Of a stretch of DNA of 64,000 nt, positions 26,941 through 35,683 are shown piece by piece. The position numbers and the translations under genes are program-made. The notes below the pieces were generated by a model. It was not told the DNA's origin and made no database searches. It worked only from the letters and a program-made list of their open reading frames with translations. Source of the DNA: Pedobacter sp. Hv1 (lineage in GTDB: Bacteria > Bacteroidota > Bacteroidia > Sphingobacteriales > Sphingobacteriaceae); NCBI RefSeq assembly GCF_001412215.1, contig NZ_LLWP01000004.1, forward strand, positions 496,001 to 560,000. Reading direction: 5' to 3'. Each line of letters begins with the position of its first letter. Within the stretch, counting starts at the first letter, position 1.

Positions 26941-28431
26941 ATGAGCAATTACATTTTAGCCCTCGACCAAGGAACCACAAGCTCGAGAGCAATTGTCTTT
27001 AACCATGATGGCGAAATTGTAGCCATTGCACAAAAAGAATTTACCCAAATCTATCCTCACGCCGGTTGGGTAGAACACGATCCTTTAGAAATCTGGTCAA
27101 CACAATTATCTGTAGCTGCAGAAGTTATTGTAAAGGCAGGCCTCTCTGCAAAAGACATCAATGCTATAGGTATTACCAACCAAAGAGAAACCACCGTAGT
27201 TTGGGATCGGGAAACTGGCCAACCTATTTATAATGCTATTGTATGGCAAGACAGACGTACTTCAGCTTATTGCGACGAAATTAGAAGCCAAGGCTTAGCC
27301 CAAAAAATACAGGATAAAACAGGTTTAATTATCGATTCTTATTTCTCAGCCACCAAAGCCAAATGGATTTTAGAAAATGTTAAAGGTGCCAAAGAAAAGG
27401 CCGAAGCAGGTCAATTGGCATTTGGCACCATTGATACTTGGTTAATCTGGAAATTGACCAACGGACAGACCCACGTTACCGATGTGAGTAATGCTTCACG
27501 TACTATGATCTATAACATCCACACCTTAACATGGGATGAAGAACTATTAGCTCTTTTTGGCATTCCACAATCCATGCTCCCAGAAGTGAAATCATCAAGT
27601 GAGGTATATGGAGAAACTGCTGGAAATATTTTAGCAGCCAAATTACCGATTGCAGGTATTGCCGGAGATCAACAATCTGCCTTATTTGGTCAGATGTGTA
27701 CCGAACCAGGCATGGTTAAAAACACTTATGGCACAGGTTGTTTCATGCTGATGAACATTGGAAATACGCCGAAAATATCGGCCAATAATCTTTTAACAAC
27801 TATTGCCTGGAAAATTAATGGAGAGGTTAACTATGCTTTAGAAGGTAGTATTTTTATTGGTGGCGCAGTGGTACAATGGCTTAGAGATGAACTAGGTATG
27901 ATTTCTAAATCTGCAGATGTAGAAACTTTGGCCTCAAAGGTTAAAGATAGTCAAGGAGTTTACATTGTACCGGCCTTCGCAGGTTTAGGTGCCCCACATT
28001 GGGACCAACACGCTCGTGGTACCATTACAGGTTTAACCAGAGGAACCAACAAATCTCATATTGCCAGAGCAGCCTTAGAAAGTATTGCCTATCAAACCAT
28101 GGATGTTTTAAAAGCTATGGAAGCCGATGCTGGTGTTGGCATTGCCGAATTAAGAGTTGATGGTGGCGCAACTGCAAATAATTTGTTAATGCAATTTCAA
28201 GCAGATCTATTGAACTGTAAAGTAATCAGGCCAGAAGTTACGGAGGTTACCGCTATCGGTGCTGCCTATTTAGCAGGACTAGCAACAGGTTTCTGGGATA
28301 GCGTTGACCAGATCAGATCGCAATGGAAAATCAACAAAACTTTTGTAGCAGAAGATGGAATTGACAACAAAGACCGCATCAAAGGATGGAACCGAGCTGT
28401 AAAAGCCGCCCGTGTAAACGCAGAAGATTAA
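26941..28431 (+). CDS. glpK: Glycerol kinase
   Basis: 496 residues, the usual GlpK length. FGGY kinase features: [17 protein letters not shown] (phosphate-binding loop), [51 protein letters not shown], and [15 protein letters not shown]. It phosphorylates glycerol to glycerol-3-phosphate in the cytoplasm, trapping glycerol brought in by GlpF. It lies between glpD and glpF in the same direction with short gaps, so co-transcription is very likely. Confidence 0.98.
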   Translation: MSNYILALDQGTTSSRAIVFNHDGEIVAIAQKEFTQIYPHAGWVEHDPLEIWSTQLSVAAEVIVKAGLSAKDINAIGITNQRETTVVWDRETGQPIYNAIVWQDRRTSAYCDEIRSQGLAQKIQDKTGLIIDSYFSATKAKWILENVKGAKEKAEAGQLAFGTIDTWLIWKLTNGQTHVTDVSNASRTMIYNIHTLTWDEELLALFGIPQSMLPEVKSSSEVYGETAGNILAAKLPIAGIAGDQQSALFGQMCTEPGMVKNTYGTGCFMLMNIGNTPKISANNLLTTIAWKINGEVNYALEGSIFIGGAVVQWLRDELGMISKSADVETLASKVKDSQGVYIVPAFAGLGAPHWDQHARGTITGLTRGTNKSHIARAALESIAYQTMDVLKAMEADAGVGIAELRVDGGATANNLLMQFQADLLNCKVIRPEVTEVTAIGAAYLAGLATGFWDSVDQIRSQWKINKTFVAEDGIDNKDRIKGWNRAVKAARVNAED

Positions 28432-28493
28432 ATAACCAAATCAACCCAAACCGCTTTAAATTGTTTTACATTTAAAGACTAAACCAAACTAAA

Positions 28494-29231
28494 ATGACAG
28501 AATATCTTGCAGAATTTATAGGCACAGCGCTGATGATTCTATTGGGCAATGGCGTAGTAGCCAATGTAGTGCTTAAAGGCACAAAAGGAAATAACAGTGG
28601 CTGGATCGTGATCACCACAGCATGGGCATTGGCCGTATTTGTAGGTGTAGTGGTTGCAGGCCCTTATAGCGGAGCACACCTTAACCCTATTGTAACTCTT
28701 GGGGTGGCTATTGCCAAAGGATTCGACTGGGCTAAAGTTCCTTTTTATATCCTTGCACAGCTCAGCGGAGCTATGGTAGGCTCTTTTTTGGTATGGCTGA
28801 TATATAAGGATCATTTTGATGCTACGGAAGATAAAGGCCTAAAAGCAGCTCCATTTGCAACCGCTCCAGCCATTAGAAATAAGGTTTCAAACCTCTTTTC
28901 TGAGATCGTAGGTACTTTTGTGCTCATCTTTGTGATATTTTACATTACAGATGCTACTTTGGGTACACCAGAAGTAACCAAAATTGGCCTAGGCTCTATG
29001 GGCGCAATTCCTGTTGCTTTCTTAGTATGGGTAATTGGCCTTGCCTTAGGCGGCACAACTGGTTATGCCATTAACCCAGCAAGAGATCTAGGACCTAGAA
29101 TTGTACATGCATTAATTCCAATGAAAGGAAAGGGCGATAGTGATTGGTCTTATGCCTGGGTGCCTATTATTGGCCCTATCATCGGCTCTTCATTAGCTGC
29201 ATTGGTATTCTTGGCATTAAGCACAAAATAA
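28494..29231 (+). CDS. glpF: Glycerol facilitator, aquaglyceroporin family
   Basis: 245 residues with six membrane segments and two re-entrant MIP loops. The second loop has the standard NPA (GYAINPARDLGPR, with the selectivity-filter Arg following Asp-type aquaglyceroporin sequence NPARD). The first loop reads GAHLNPIVTLG, NPI in place of NPA. The Asp in NPARD points to glycerol rather than water transport. It passively admits glycerol through the inner membrane for GlpK. It is the last gene of the operon and is followed by a strong terminator. Confidence 0.95.
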   Translation: MTEYLAEFIGTALMILLGNGVVANVVLKGTKGNNSGWIVITTAWALAVFVGVVVAGPYSGAHLNPIVTLGVAIAKGFDWAKVPFYILAQLSGAMVGSFLVWLIYKDHFDATEDKGLKAAPFATAPAIRNKVSNLFSEIVGTFVLIFVIFYITDATLGTPEVTKIGLGSMGAIPVAFLVWVIGLALGGTTGYAINPARDLGPRIVHALIPMKGKGDSDWSYAWVPIIGPIIGSSLAALVFLALSTK

Positions 29232-29253
29232 CCCTCATCTTAAAAATATACAC

Positions 29254-29284
29254 AAGAAAGCCCGATAATCAGCCGGGCTTTCTT
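29254..29284 (+). terminator. Intrinsic terminator of the glp operon
   Basis: The stem AAGAAAGCCCG pairs with CGGGCTTTCTT (11 bp) around a 9-base loop, followed by TATTTTT. It ends the glpDKF transcript. The T-tract doubles as the start of the bioF -7 element. Confidence 0.9.
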
Positions 29285-29292
29285 TATTTTTG
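29285..29292 (+). promoter_or_regulatory. -7 element of bioF
   Basis: TATTTTTG matches TAnnTTTG exactly and lies only 6 bp before the bioF ATG at 29299. Transcription would begin at or next to the start codon, so the mRNA is probably leaderless. The element directly abuts the glp terminator hairpin. Confidence 0.5.
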
Positions 29293-29298
29293 GCGGTA

Positions 29299-30417
29299 AT
29301 GAACTCGGCAGAAATATTTCTTCAAGATAAATTAAAAGAAAGAACAACAAAAGGGCTGTTAAGAAAGTTAACCAGTACCAATCTTCCATTTGATTTTTGC
29401 TCCAATGATTATTTAGGTTTTGCCAAATCACCTCTACTCAAACAGGCCATTGAAGCTCAAAACAAAACCTATCTTCAAAATGGTTCAGGTGGTTCTAGGT
29501 TGTTAAGTGGAAATCATCCTTATACTGAAGAAACTGAACAATTTGTAGCCAATTTTCATCAAGCAACTGCTGGATTGATCTTTAATTCTGGTTATGATGC
29601 CAATATTGGGCTCTTATCGGCTGTACCACAACGCGGAGATACCATTATAACCGACGAACTGATCCATGCCAGCTTGATTGATGGGGCTAGACTAAGCCAT
29701 GCTGAGCGTTATAAATTTAGACACAATGACCTGGCAGACCTGGAACAGAAACTTAAAAATGCCAAAGGGATCATTTATGTGGTAGTAGAAAGTGTATATT
29801 CTATGGATGGAGATACTGCTCCATTAAAAGAAATTATTCAACTTTGCCAGCAATACAAAGCACATTTAATTGTAGACGAGGCACATGCTACCGGGGTTTT
29901 TGGAGAAAAAGGTCAAGGTTTAGCCGTACAACTGGGTCTAGAAAAGGATATTTTTGCCCGTATTGTCACTTTTGGTAAAGCTATCGGAACCCATGGTGCA
30001 ATCATTCTGGGCAGCAATGAGCTCCGCAATTACCTCATCAATTTTGCCCGTTCTTTCATTTATACTACTGCTGCACCGATCCATAACATCATCGCTATCA
30101 ATTGCGCCTATCAAATGTTAATGGAACACGATTACATTAGCCAAATTACTCAAAAAATAGCCCTTTACAACGAATTGATTAAAGGAAGCCATTTACCAAT
30201 TATACAGAGTTCTAGTGCCATCCAAACTATCTTGTGCAGCGGAAACGCCAATGCCAGAAAAGTATCTACGGATTTACAAGACAAAGGTTTTGACGTTAAG
30301 GCAATCCTAAGTCCAACGGTAGCCGAAGGAAAAGAGCGTTTGAGAATCTGTTTACATATTTACAATAGCGACGAAGAGATCAAAGATCTGGTAACGCATC
30401 TCAAAAAATTAGCATAA
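29299..30417 (+). CDS. bioF: 8-amino-7-oxononanoate synthase (biotin synthesis)
   Basis: About 372 residues from ATG 29299; a TTG at 29290 lies inside the -7 element and is not a credible start. PLP-dependent alpha-oxoamine synthase features: FCSNDYLGFA, NGSGGSRLLSGNHP, TDELIHASLIDGARLS, HND, VESVYSMDGD, VDEAHATGVFGEKGQG, and TFGKAIGTHGA with the PLP lysine in TFGKA. It condenses pimeloyl-ACP or -CoA with alanine. It lies 2 bp before bioD, so the two form an operon. A related alpha-oxoamine synthase (KBL) is less likely given bioD next door. bioA and bioB are not in this window. Confidence 0.93.
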   Translation: MNSAEIFLQDKLKERTTKGLLRKLTSTNLPFDFCSNDYLGFAKSPLLKQAIEAQNKTYLQNGSGGSRLLSGNHPYTEETEQFVANFHQATAGLIFNSGYDANIGLLSAVPQRGDTIITDELIHASLIDGARLSHAERYKFRHNDLADLEQKLKNAKGIIYVVVESVYSMDGDTAPLKEIIQLCQQYKAHLIVDEAHATGVFGEKGQGLAVQLGLEKDIFARIVTFGKAIGTHGAIILGSNELRNYLINFARSFIYTTAAPIHNIIAINCAYQMLMEHDYISQITQKIALYNELIKGSHLPIIQSSSAIQTILCSGNANARKVSTDLQDKGFDVKAILSPTVAEGKERLRICLHIYNSDEEIKDLVTHLKKLA

Positions 30418-30419
30418 CA

Positions 30420-31031
30420 ATGGCCGAAAAATATTTCATTACAGGAATTGGTACAGGAATTGGCAAAACGATTACAAGTGCCGTTTTAACCGAAAAATTA
30501 AATGCAGATTATTGGAAGCCTATCCAATCTGGAGATTTGGCACAAAGTGACAGTTTAGCCATTGAGAATTTGATCAACAATTCTAAAACTAAAATTCATC
30601 CAGAAACTTATCGCTTAAACCATCCGCTTTCTCCTCATCTTTCTGCCAGAATGGATGGAGTAGCAATAGAATTAGACCAATTTCATTTACCAGAAACAGA
30701 AAATTCGTTAATTGTTGAAGGCGCTGGGGGCTTAATGGTACCTTTAAATGATCAGGAGCTTATCTTAGATCTCATCAAACACCTTCAAATCCCAGTGATT
30801 GTGGTTTCGCAAAACTATTTGGGCAGCATCAACCATACCCTACTCACCATCAACACCTTAAAACAACACAACATCAACATTAAAGGCATTATTTTTAATG
30901 GCGAAACAAATATGGAAAGCGAAACCTATATTTTAAAATATACACAAGTTAACTCTTTGGGCAATGTTCCTTTGTTAAACAACATTAATCAACACTCAAT
31001 TATTGAAGCAGGTAAGCACCTTAATATTTAA
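30420..31031 (+). CDS. bioD: Dethiobiotin synthetase
   Basis: 203 residues, the normal BioD size. The P-loop is ITGIGTGIGKTITSAVL, followed by YWKPIQSGD and the nucleotide-binding VEGAGGLMVPLND. The late strand VIVVSQNYLGSINHTLLTI is typical of BioD. It closes the ureido ring of dethiobiotin from 7,8-diaminopelargonate, CO2 and ATP. The start is 2 bp after the bioF stop, so the two are translated from one message. It converges on the PNGase F gene 45 bp away. Confidence 0.95.
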   Translation: MAEKYFITGIGTGIGKTITSAVLTEKLNADYWKPIQSGDLAQSDSLAIENLINNSKTKIHPETYRLNHPLSPHLSARMDGVAIELDQFHLPETENSLIVEGAGGLMVPLNDQELILDLIKHLQIPVIVVSQNYLGSINHTLLTINTLKQHNINIKGIIFNGETNMESETYILKYTQVNSLGNVPLLNNINQHSIIEAGKHLNI

Positions 31032-31076
31032 TCCTAAAAAGACAGCGTTGATTAGGAATAAAACCCCATAATTCAA

Positions 31077-32162
31077 TTATCGGCCTATCAAATAAGCTGA
31101 AAATGGGATTACCCCTTCTTTATCTACGAATTTAGCATCTGGAACCATAATCTTAAGCCTATGTTCACCTTTTTTGAGTTTAGAAACATTAACTTTGCGT
31201 AGTGGAATTACCGCTCCTGGACACCAATTGGAAAACTTCTGCCATTGTTCATTGGTCTTTATGTTCTTTCCATAAATCCCATTCGATTGCGTATTGTATT
31301 GTCGATAAGGTTCACAGCTATTTTCACCAGGTATATATTTCAAGATCAATTCATCATCCAAATAGACATAATGAATCCTTCTATTGTATTCTTCGCCATT
31401 CTTATTGGCACCATGGTTAGAAGAAATGATCAACAATTCCAGATCTTTAAGGTTTCTTGTTGTTTTAAAAGTATAAGTTTTTGTTGTTTTCCCTAAGGTA
31501 TCCGTGTTTTTATAATTGCTTAAAGAATCTTGATAAGCAATACTATTGAATTGATAATCTGTCTTCAATTTATTTTTGGCAGGAAATACTGTAAAATATA
31601 AATTACCGATAAAAACGTCATTTTTACCTTCACAGCCTTTAATTTGCTTTTGCGCCGCATAAGGAACACCAAAAATATTCATTTGTACATAAACGTCATA
31701 TTTTAAACTGAGCTCTTTATTTCTTAATACATTGCCAACAGCTGTTACATCCCAAAAATACGGTCTAATGTTGGGTTGTTTGTTCATATCCATAAATGGT
31801 GTAATGTAACGGCCCACTTCTAACTGTTTAGCTACTTGAGGATATTTCTTTCCCTTTTCAACAAACAACAAAGACACATAAGCAATGCGATCGTAGTTAT
31901 CACAAGCAGCTCTTAGGTCTACTTGCATCTTAACCTCACCCTTGGTTAGGGTAGCAACTTCTTCAGAACTTAATTTTCGAGTATAAGAAGTATTGCTTCT
32001 ATACAGTTCTTCCTTTACTTTTAATGGCACTAAAGCGGCATAACCGTCGTAATAAACTACATTTTCGAAGATGTTTAATTTTAAACTATCAGCTGGAGTT
32101 GCTTTTGCAGGAATAGCAAAGAACAGCAGCAAACTTAGGAGAATTAGATTTTGTGTTTTCAT
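31077..32162 (-). CDS. Exported PNGase F-like peptide:N-glycosidase
   Basis: 361 residues with a signal peptide ending at AKA. The two jelly-roll domains of PNGase F are recognisable. The N-terminal one includes NVVYYDGYAALVPLKV and CDNYDRIAYVSLLFV. The C-terminal one includes SSNHGANKNGEEYNRRIHYVYLDDE, in which GEEYxxRxH is the family's catalytic-Glu segment, then QSNGIYGKN and NWCPGAVIPLR. The best-known member, from Elizabethkingia, removes whole N-glycans from Asn in glycoproteins. The length matches (about 350). Likely an exported enzyme acting on eukaryotic or host-type glycoproteins. It is a single gene. I assign the family from motifs I recognise; exact catalytic residues need an alignment. 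Confidence 0.82.
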   Translation of the reverse strand: MKTQNLILLSLLLFFAIPAKATPADSLKLNIFENVVYYDGYAALVPLKVKEELYRSNTSYTRKLSSEEVATLTKGEVKMQVDLRAACDNYDRIAYVSLLFVEKGKKYPQVAKQLEVGRYITPFMDMNKQPNIRPYFWDVTAVGNVLRNKELSLKYDVYVQMNIFGVPYAAQKQIKGCEGKNDVFIGNLYFTVFPAKNKLKTDYQFNSIAYQDSLSNYKNTDTLGKTTKTYTFKTTRNLKDLELLIISSNHGANKNGEEYNRRIHYVYLDDELILKYIPGENSCEPYRQYNTQSNGIYGKNIKTNEQWQKFSNWCPGAVIPLRKVNVSKLKKGEHRLKIMVPDAKFVDKEGVIPFSAYLIGR

Positions 32163-32313
32163 TGGTCAACGAATATAAAATAAAAAATACATTTCTACCC
32201 ATCTGGTTCATCAGGAAATATCTTGAGGTTCAAATCCATAATCTAAAATTGTCCTTAGCAAAAGGATAAATTACGATCAATAAAGAATTTCCTGAACAAC
32301 AAAAAACAGGGCA

Positions 32314-32344
32314 TAAAAAAAGGGGAACAAATTGCTCCCCTTTT
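32314..32344 (-). terminator. Intrinsic terminator of the thrS-infC-rpmI-rplT operon
   Basis: AAAAGGGGA pairs with TCCCCTTTT (9 bp, 9-base loop). On the minus strand it ends in a run of U from the A-tract at 32314-32321. It begins 19 bp after the rplT stop. Confidence 0.88.
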
Positions 32345-32362
32345 CTTTTGTTATTGTATTTC

Positions 32363-32707
32363 TTATTTTACTGCATCAATGATTGCTTTGAAAGCATCTT
32401 TATGGTTCATTGCTAAATCTGCTAAAACTTTACGGTTTAAACCAATGTTTTTTGCAGCCAATTTACCAATTAATTGAGAGTAAGATACTCCGTGCTCACG
32501 TGCTCCAGCGTTGATACGTTGGATCCACAATCCGCGGAATTCTCTTTTCTTAACTTTACGGTCACGGTATGCATATTGCAAACCTTTTTCAACCGTGTTT
32601 TTAGCAATGGTAAATACCTTGCTTCTTGATCCCCAATAGCCTTTGGCCATATTTAGGACTTTTTTCCTTCTGCGTCTAGCAGCTACTGCGTTTACCGAAC
32701 GTGGCAT
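32363..32707 (-). CDS. rplT: 50S ribosomal protein L20
   Basis: 114 residues. Standard L20: [49 protein letters not shown] and [25 protein letters not shown]. It binds 23S rRNA and is needed for 50S assembly. It is the last gene of the conserved thrS-infC-rpmI-rplT order, 82 bp after rpmI. In many bacteria L20 represses this operon by binding its mRNA; I did not find a clear L20-binding structure here. Confidence 0.99.
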   Translation of the reverse strand: MPRSVNAVAARRRRKKVLNMAKGYWGSRSKVFTIAKNTVEKGLQYAYRDRKVKKREFRGLWIQRINAGAREHGVSYSQLIGKLAAKNIGLNRKVLADLAMNHKDAFKAIIDAVK

Positions 32708-32789
32708 AGTGTGTTGTTTTTGATAAGCGGTGTTGCGTTTTACCTAAGGGTTCAGCAATCTTACAACCGAGTATCTGGTTAAAAATTAA

Positions 32790-32990
32790 TTATTTACCGA
32801 TGCAAAGCATACGTTTAACGTTGCCCATATCAGCGTCACTTACCAGACTTGTCTGGCCTAAATTACGCTTACGTTTAGTGCTCATTTTTGTTAAAATGTG
32901 ACTTTTGTATGCGTTCTTTCTTGAGATTTTACCTGTTCCAGTAAGCGAAAAACGCTTTTTAGCACTGGAATTGGTTTTCATTTTTGGCAT
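32790..32990 (-). CDS. rpmI: 50S ribosomal protein L35
   Basis: 66 residues. Standard L35: [45 protein letters not shown], with the C-terminal [11 protein letters not shown] small basic ribosomal protein of the large subunit. It lies 26 bp after infC and before rplT. Confidence 0.98.
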   Translation of the reverse strand: MPKMKTNSSAKKRFSLTGTGKISRKNAYKSHILTKMSTKRKRNLGQTSLVSDADMGNVKRMLCIGK

Positions 32991-33016
32991 AACCCTGTTT
33001 TAATTTATATAATTTA

Positions 33017-33586
33017 TTACTTCTTTGCTACTTTAGGCGCAAGTGTTAAGAACATGCGTTTACCTTCTAATTTAGGCAACAATTCTACCTTACCTATGTC
33101 TTCTAATGCTTGAGCAAACTTTAACAATAAGATTTCACCTTGTTCTTTGTAAACAATAGCTCTACCTTTAAAGTGTACGTAAGCTCTCACTTTTTCGCCG
33201 TTTTCTAAAAAGCTAACAGCATGTTTTAATTTAAATTGAAAATCGTGATCGTTGGTATTCGGTCCGAAACGAATTTCTTTAATTACAGTCTGTTTGGCAT
33301 TTGCCTTAATCTCTTTTTGCTTTTTCTTTTGTTCGTAAACAAATTTGCTATAATCGATAATGCGGCAAACAGGTGGAACTGCGTTTGGTGAAATTTCTAC
33401 TAAATCCAATTCCAACTCATCAGCAAGTGCCAAAGCTTTTGCCAAAGGGTAAATTCCTGGCTCAACATTATCTCCAGCTAACCTCACCTCTTGGGCTCTG
33501 ATATACTGATTAATATTATGTTCTGCTTCTTTTTTCTTAAAAGGAGGACGTGGTCCCCTATTAAATCCTGGTCTTCCTAATGCCAA
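33017..33586 (-). CDS. infC: Translation initiation factor IF-3
   Basis: 189 residues. The N-terminal domain is [17 protein letters not shown] and [25 protein letters not shown]; the C-terminal domain is [19 protein letters not shown] and [12 protein letters not shown]. The start is TTG at 33586. No ATG or GTG exists in frame: the next codon upstream of relevance is a TAA at 33598-33596, and there is no Met in the N-terminal domain. In other bacteria infC also uses a rare start codon (AUU in E. coli), which lets IF-3 repress its own translation; the UUG here may do the same. It starts 13 bp after the thrS stop. Confidence 0.97.
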   Translation of the reverse strand: MALGRPGFNRGPRPPFKKKEAEHNINQYIRAQEVRLAGDNVEPGIYPLAKALALADELELDLVEISPNAVPPVCRIIDYSKFVYEQKKKQKEIKANAKQTVIKEIRFGPNTNDHDFQFKLKHAVSFLENGEKVRAYVHFKGRAIVYKEQGEILLLKFAQALEDIGKVELLPKLEGKRMFLTLAPKVAKK

Positions 33587-33599
33587 ATGTAATTCTTAT

Positions 33600-35525
33600 T
33601 TAAACTGTTATTTCTTTAATTATTAATGCGCTAAACTCTGCTAAAGTCATTTCTCCTAAATCTCCCTCGCCATGCTTACGTACTGAAACTTTCCCCTCTT
33701 CCATCTCCTTTTCTCCAATTATCAGCATATAAGGCAATTTTTTAACCTCAGCGTCTCTGATTTTTCTTCCAATTTTCTCATCTCGAAAGTCTATCAGCCC
33801 GCGAATATCGGAATTATTTAGTTCATCTGAAACTTTTTTTGCATATTCTTCATACTTTTCTGAGATCGGAAGAATAATATATTGTTCTGGCGACAACCAT
33901 AATGGGAAATTACCAGCACAATGTTCGATCAATACGGCCACAAAACGTTCCAATGAACCGAACGGTGCACGGTGGATCATTACAGGGCGGTGTTTCTGGT
34001 TATCGCTACCGGTATACTCCAATTCAAAACGCTCTGGCAAGTTATAATCTACTTGAATGGTACCCAATTGCCATTTACGACCTAGGGCATCTTTCACCAT
34101 AAAATCTAACTTAGGCCCATAAAAAGCAGCTTCACCAAGTTCAACTACAGTTGGTAATCCCATTTCTTCAGCAGCTTCGATAATGGCAGTTTCGGCCAGT
34201 TTCCAATTTTCATCAGCACCGATATATTTTGCCTTATTCTCTGGATCACGTAAAGAAACTTGTGCAATGTAATTATCAAACCCTAAAGATTTGAATACAT
34301 ATAATACCAGATCAATTACTTTTTTGAACTCTTCTTTTACCTGATCAGGGCGACAGAATAAGTGTGCATCATCTTGAGTAAAGCCACGAACACGGGTTAA
34401 ACCATGTAACTCACCACTCTGCTCATAACGATAAACGGTACCAAATTCTGCAAAACGAACAGGTAGATCTTTGTATGAACGGGGTTTGAACTTGTACATT
34501 TCGCAGTGGTGCGGACAGTTCATCGGTTTTAAGAAAAACTCCTCTCCTTCTTGTGGGGTTTTAATTGGCTGGAAACTATCTTTACCATATTTATCATAGT
34601 GACCTGAAGTTACATATAAGTTTTTGTGTCCAATATGTGGGGTAATTACTTGCTCGTAACCAGATTTCACTTGTGCTTTTGTTAAAAACTGCGCCAAACG
34701 CTCACGCAAAGCAGTTCCTTTTGGCAACCACATTGGTAAACCTGCACCTACTTTTTCAGAGAACATGAACAATTCCAGTTCTTTACCTAATTTACGGTGA
34801 TCGCGTTTCTTAGCTTCTTCAATCATCAACAGGTATTCTGTCAATTCGCTCGCTTTCGGGAAAGTTACGCCATAAATACGGGTCAACTGTTTTTTAGTTT
34901 CATCGCCACGCCAATAAGCACCCGCTACATTCATTAATTTAATGGCTTTGATAAAACCAGTATTCGGAATGTGTGGACCACGGCACAGATCAGTAAAAGC
35001 ACCTTGAGTGTAAAAGGTGATTTTTCCATCATCTAAACCTTCTAAAAGGTCTAATTTATATTCATCACCTTTTTCGGTGAAATATTTAATTGCATCTGCT
35101 TTAGAAACGCTTTCTCTGCTAAAAACTTCTTTTTGTTTAGCCAGTTCCAACATTTTGGTTTCAATGGCCTTGAAATCATCAGAAGAAAACTCTCTATCGC
35201 CAAAATCTACATCGTAATAAAAACCAGTTTCAATGGCCGGACCAATTCCGAATTTTGTACCTGGGTATAGAGACTCTAAAGCCTCAGCCATTAAGTGGGC
35301 AGAAGAATGCCAAAAGGTAGCTTTCCCGGCAGTATCATTCCAGGTTAATAATTTTAAGCTCGAATCAGATTCAATGGGTCTTGACGAGTCCCAAACTTCT
35401 CCGTTTACTTCTGCTGCTAAAATGTTTCTTGCTAAGCCTTCTGAGATAGATAAGGCAATTTGATAGGCAGTTGTGCCTTTTTCGTACTGACGAACAGATC
35501 CGTCAGGTAAAGTAATGTTAATCAT
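33600..35525 (-). CDS. thrS: Threonyl-tRNA synthetase
   Basis: 641 residues, full length. An N-terminal TGS domain ([16 protein letters not shown]) is followed by the editing domain with [12 protein letters not shown] and the zinc-type HxxxH region. The class II catalytic core carries [13 protein letters not shown] (motif 1), [34 protein letters not shown] (in pieces, motif 2), and [18 protein letters not shown] (motif 3). The zinc ligand Cys is in [10 protein letters not shown]. The anticodon-binding domain ends the protein. It charges tRNA-Thr. First gene of the operon; its leader has a 7-7-7 inverted repeat. Confidence 0.98.
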   Translation of the reverse strand: MINITLPDGSVRQYEKGTTAYQIALSISEGLARNILAAEVNGEVWDSSRPIESDSSLKLLTWNDTAGKATFWHSSAHLMAEALESLYPGTKFGIGPAIETGFYYDVDFGDREFSSDDFKAIETKMLELAKQKEVFSRESVSKADAIKYFTEKGDEYKLDLLEGLDDGKITFYTQGAFTDLCRGPHIPNTGFIKAIKLMNVAGAYWRGDETKKQLTRIYGVTFPKASELTEYLLMIEEAKKRDHRKLGKELELFMFSEKVGAGLPMWLPKGTALRERLAQFLTKAQVKSGYEQVITPHIGHKNLYVTSGHYDKYGKDSFQPIKTPQEGEEFFLKPMNCPHHCEMYKFKPRSYKDLPVRFAEFGTVYRYEQSGELHGLTRVRGFTQDDAHLFCRPDQVKEEFKKVIDLVLYVFKSLGFDNYIAQVSLRDPENKAKYIGADENWKLAETAIIEAAEEMGLPTVVELGEAAFYGPKLDFMVKDALGRKWQLGTIQVDYNLPERFELEYTGSDNQKHRPVMIHRAPFGSLERFVAVLIEHCAGNFPLWLSPEQYIILPISEKYEEYAKKVSDELNNSDIRGLIDFRDEKIGRKIRDAEVKKLPYMLIIGEKEMEEGKVSVRKHGEGDLGEMTLAEFSALIIKEITV

Positions 35526-35564
35526 CTACAACTATGATTTAAAGGTTAAAAAATTGGTTTAATC

Positions 35565-35585
35565 AAATCACATACCACGTGATTT
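35565..35585 (-). promoter_or_regulatory. Inverted repeat in the thrS leader region
   Basis: AAATCAC-ATACCAC-GTGATTT is a perfect 7-bp inverted repeat with a 7-base spacer, about 40 bp upstream of the thrS ATG. It has no T-run on the minus strand, so it is not a terminator. It might be an operator or an mRNA hairpin regulating thrS. I see no T-box motif. Confidence 0.35.
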
Positions 35586-35634
35586 TTGAAATGCAAAGAT
35601 ACGATTTTTGGAATTGACTTAAAGATAAAATCAC

Positions 35635-35663
35635 AAAAAAGCCCTCAATAAATCGAGGGCTTT
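35635..35663 (-). terminator. Intrinsic terminator after the GLPGLI-like gene
   Basis: AAAGCCCTC pairs with GAGGGCTTT (9 bp, 8-base loop), and the A-run at 35635 gives a U-tail on the minus strand. It follows the stop at 35684 by about 20 bp. Confidence 0.88.
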
Positions 35664-35683
35664 AAAAATTAAAAAGGGAAAAA

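Noticed and set aside
29240..29431. Minus-strand 63-codon frame with a hydrophobic stretch
   Set aside because: Runs through the glp terminator, the bioF promoter and the bioF start; a chance frame.
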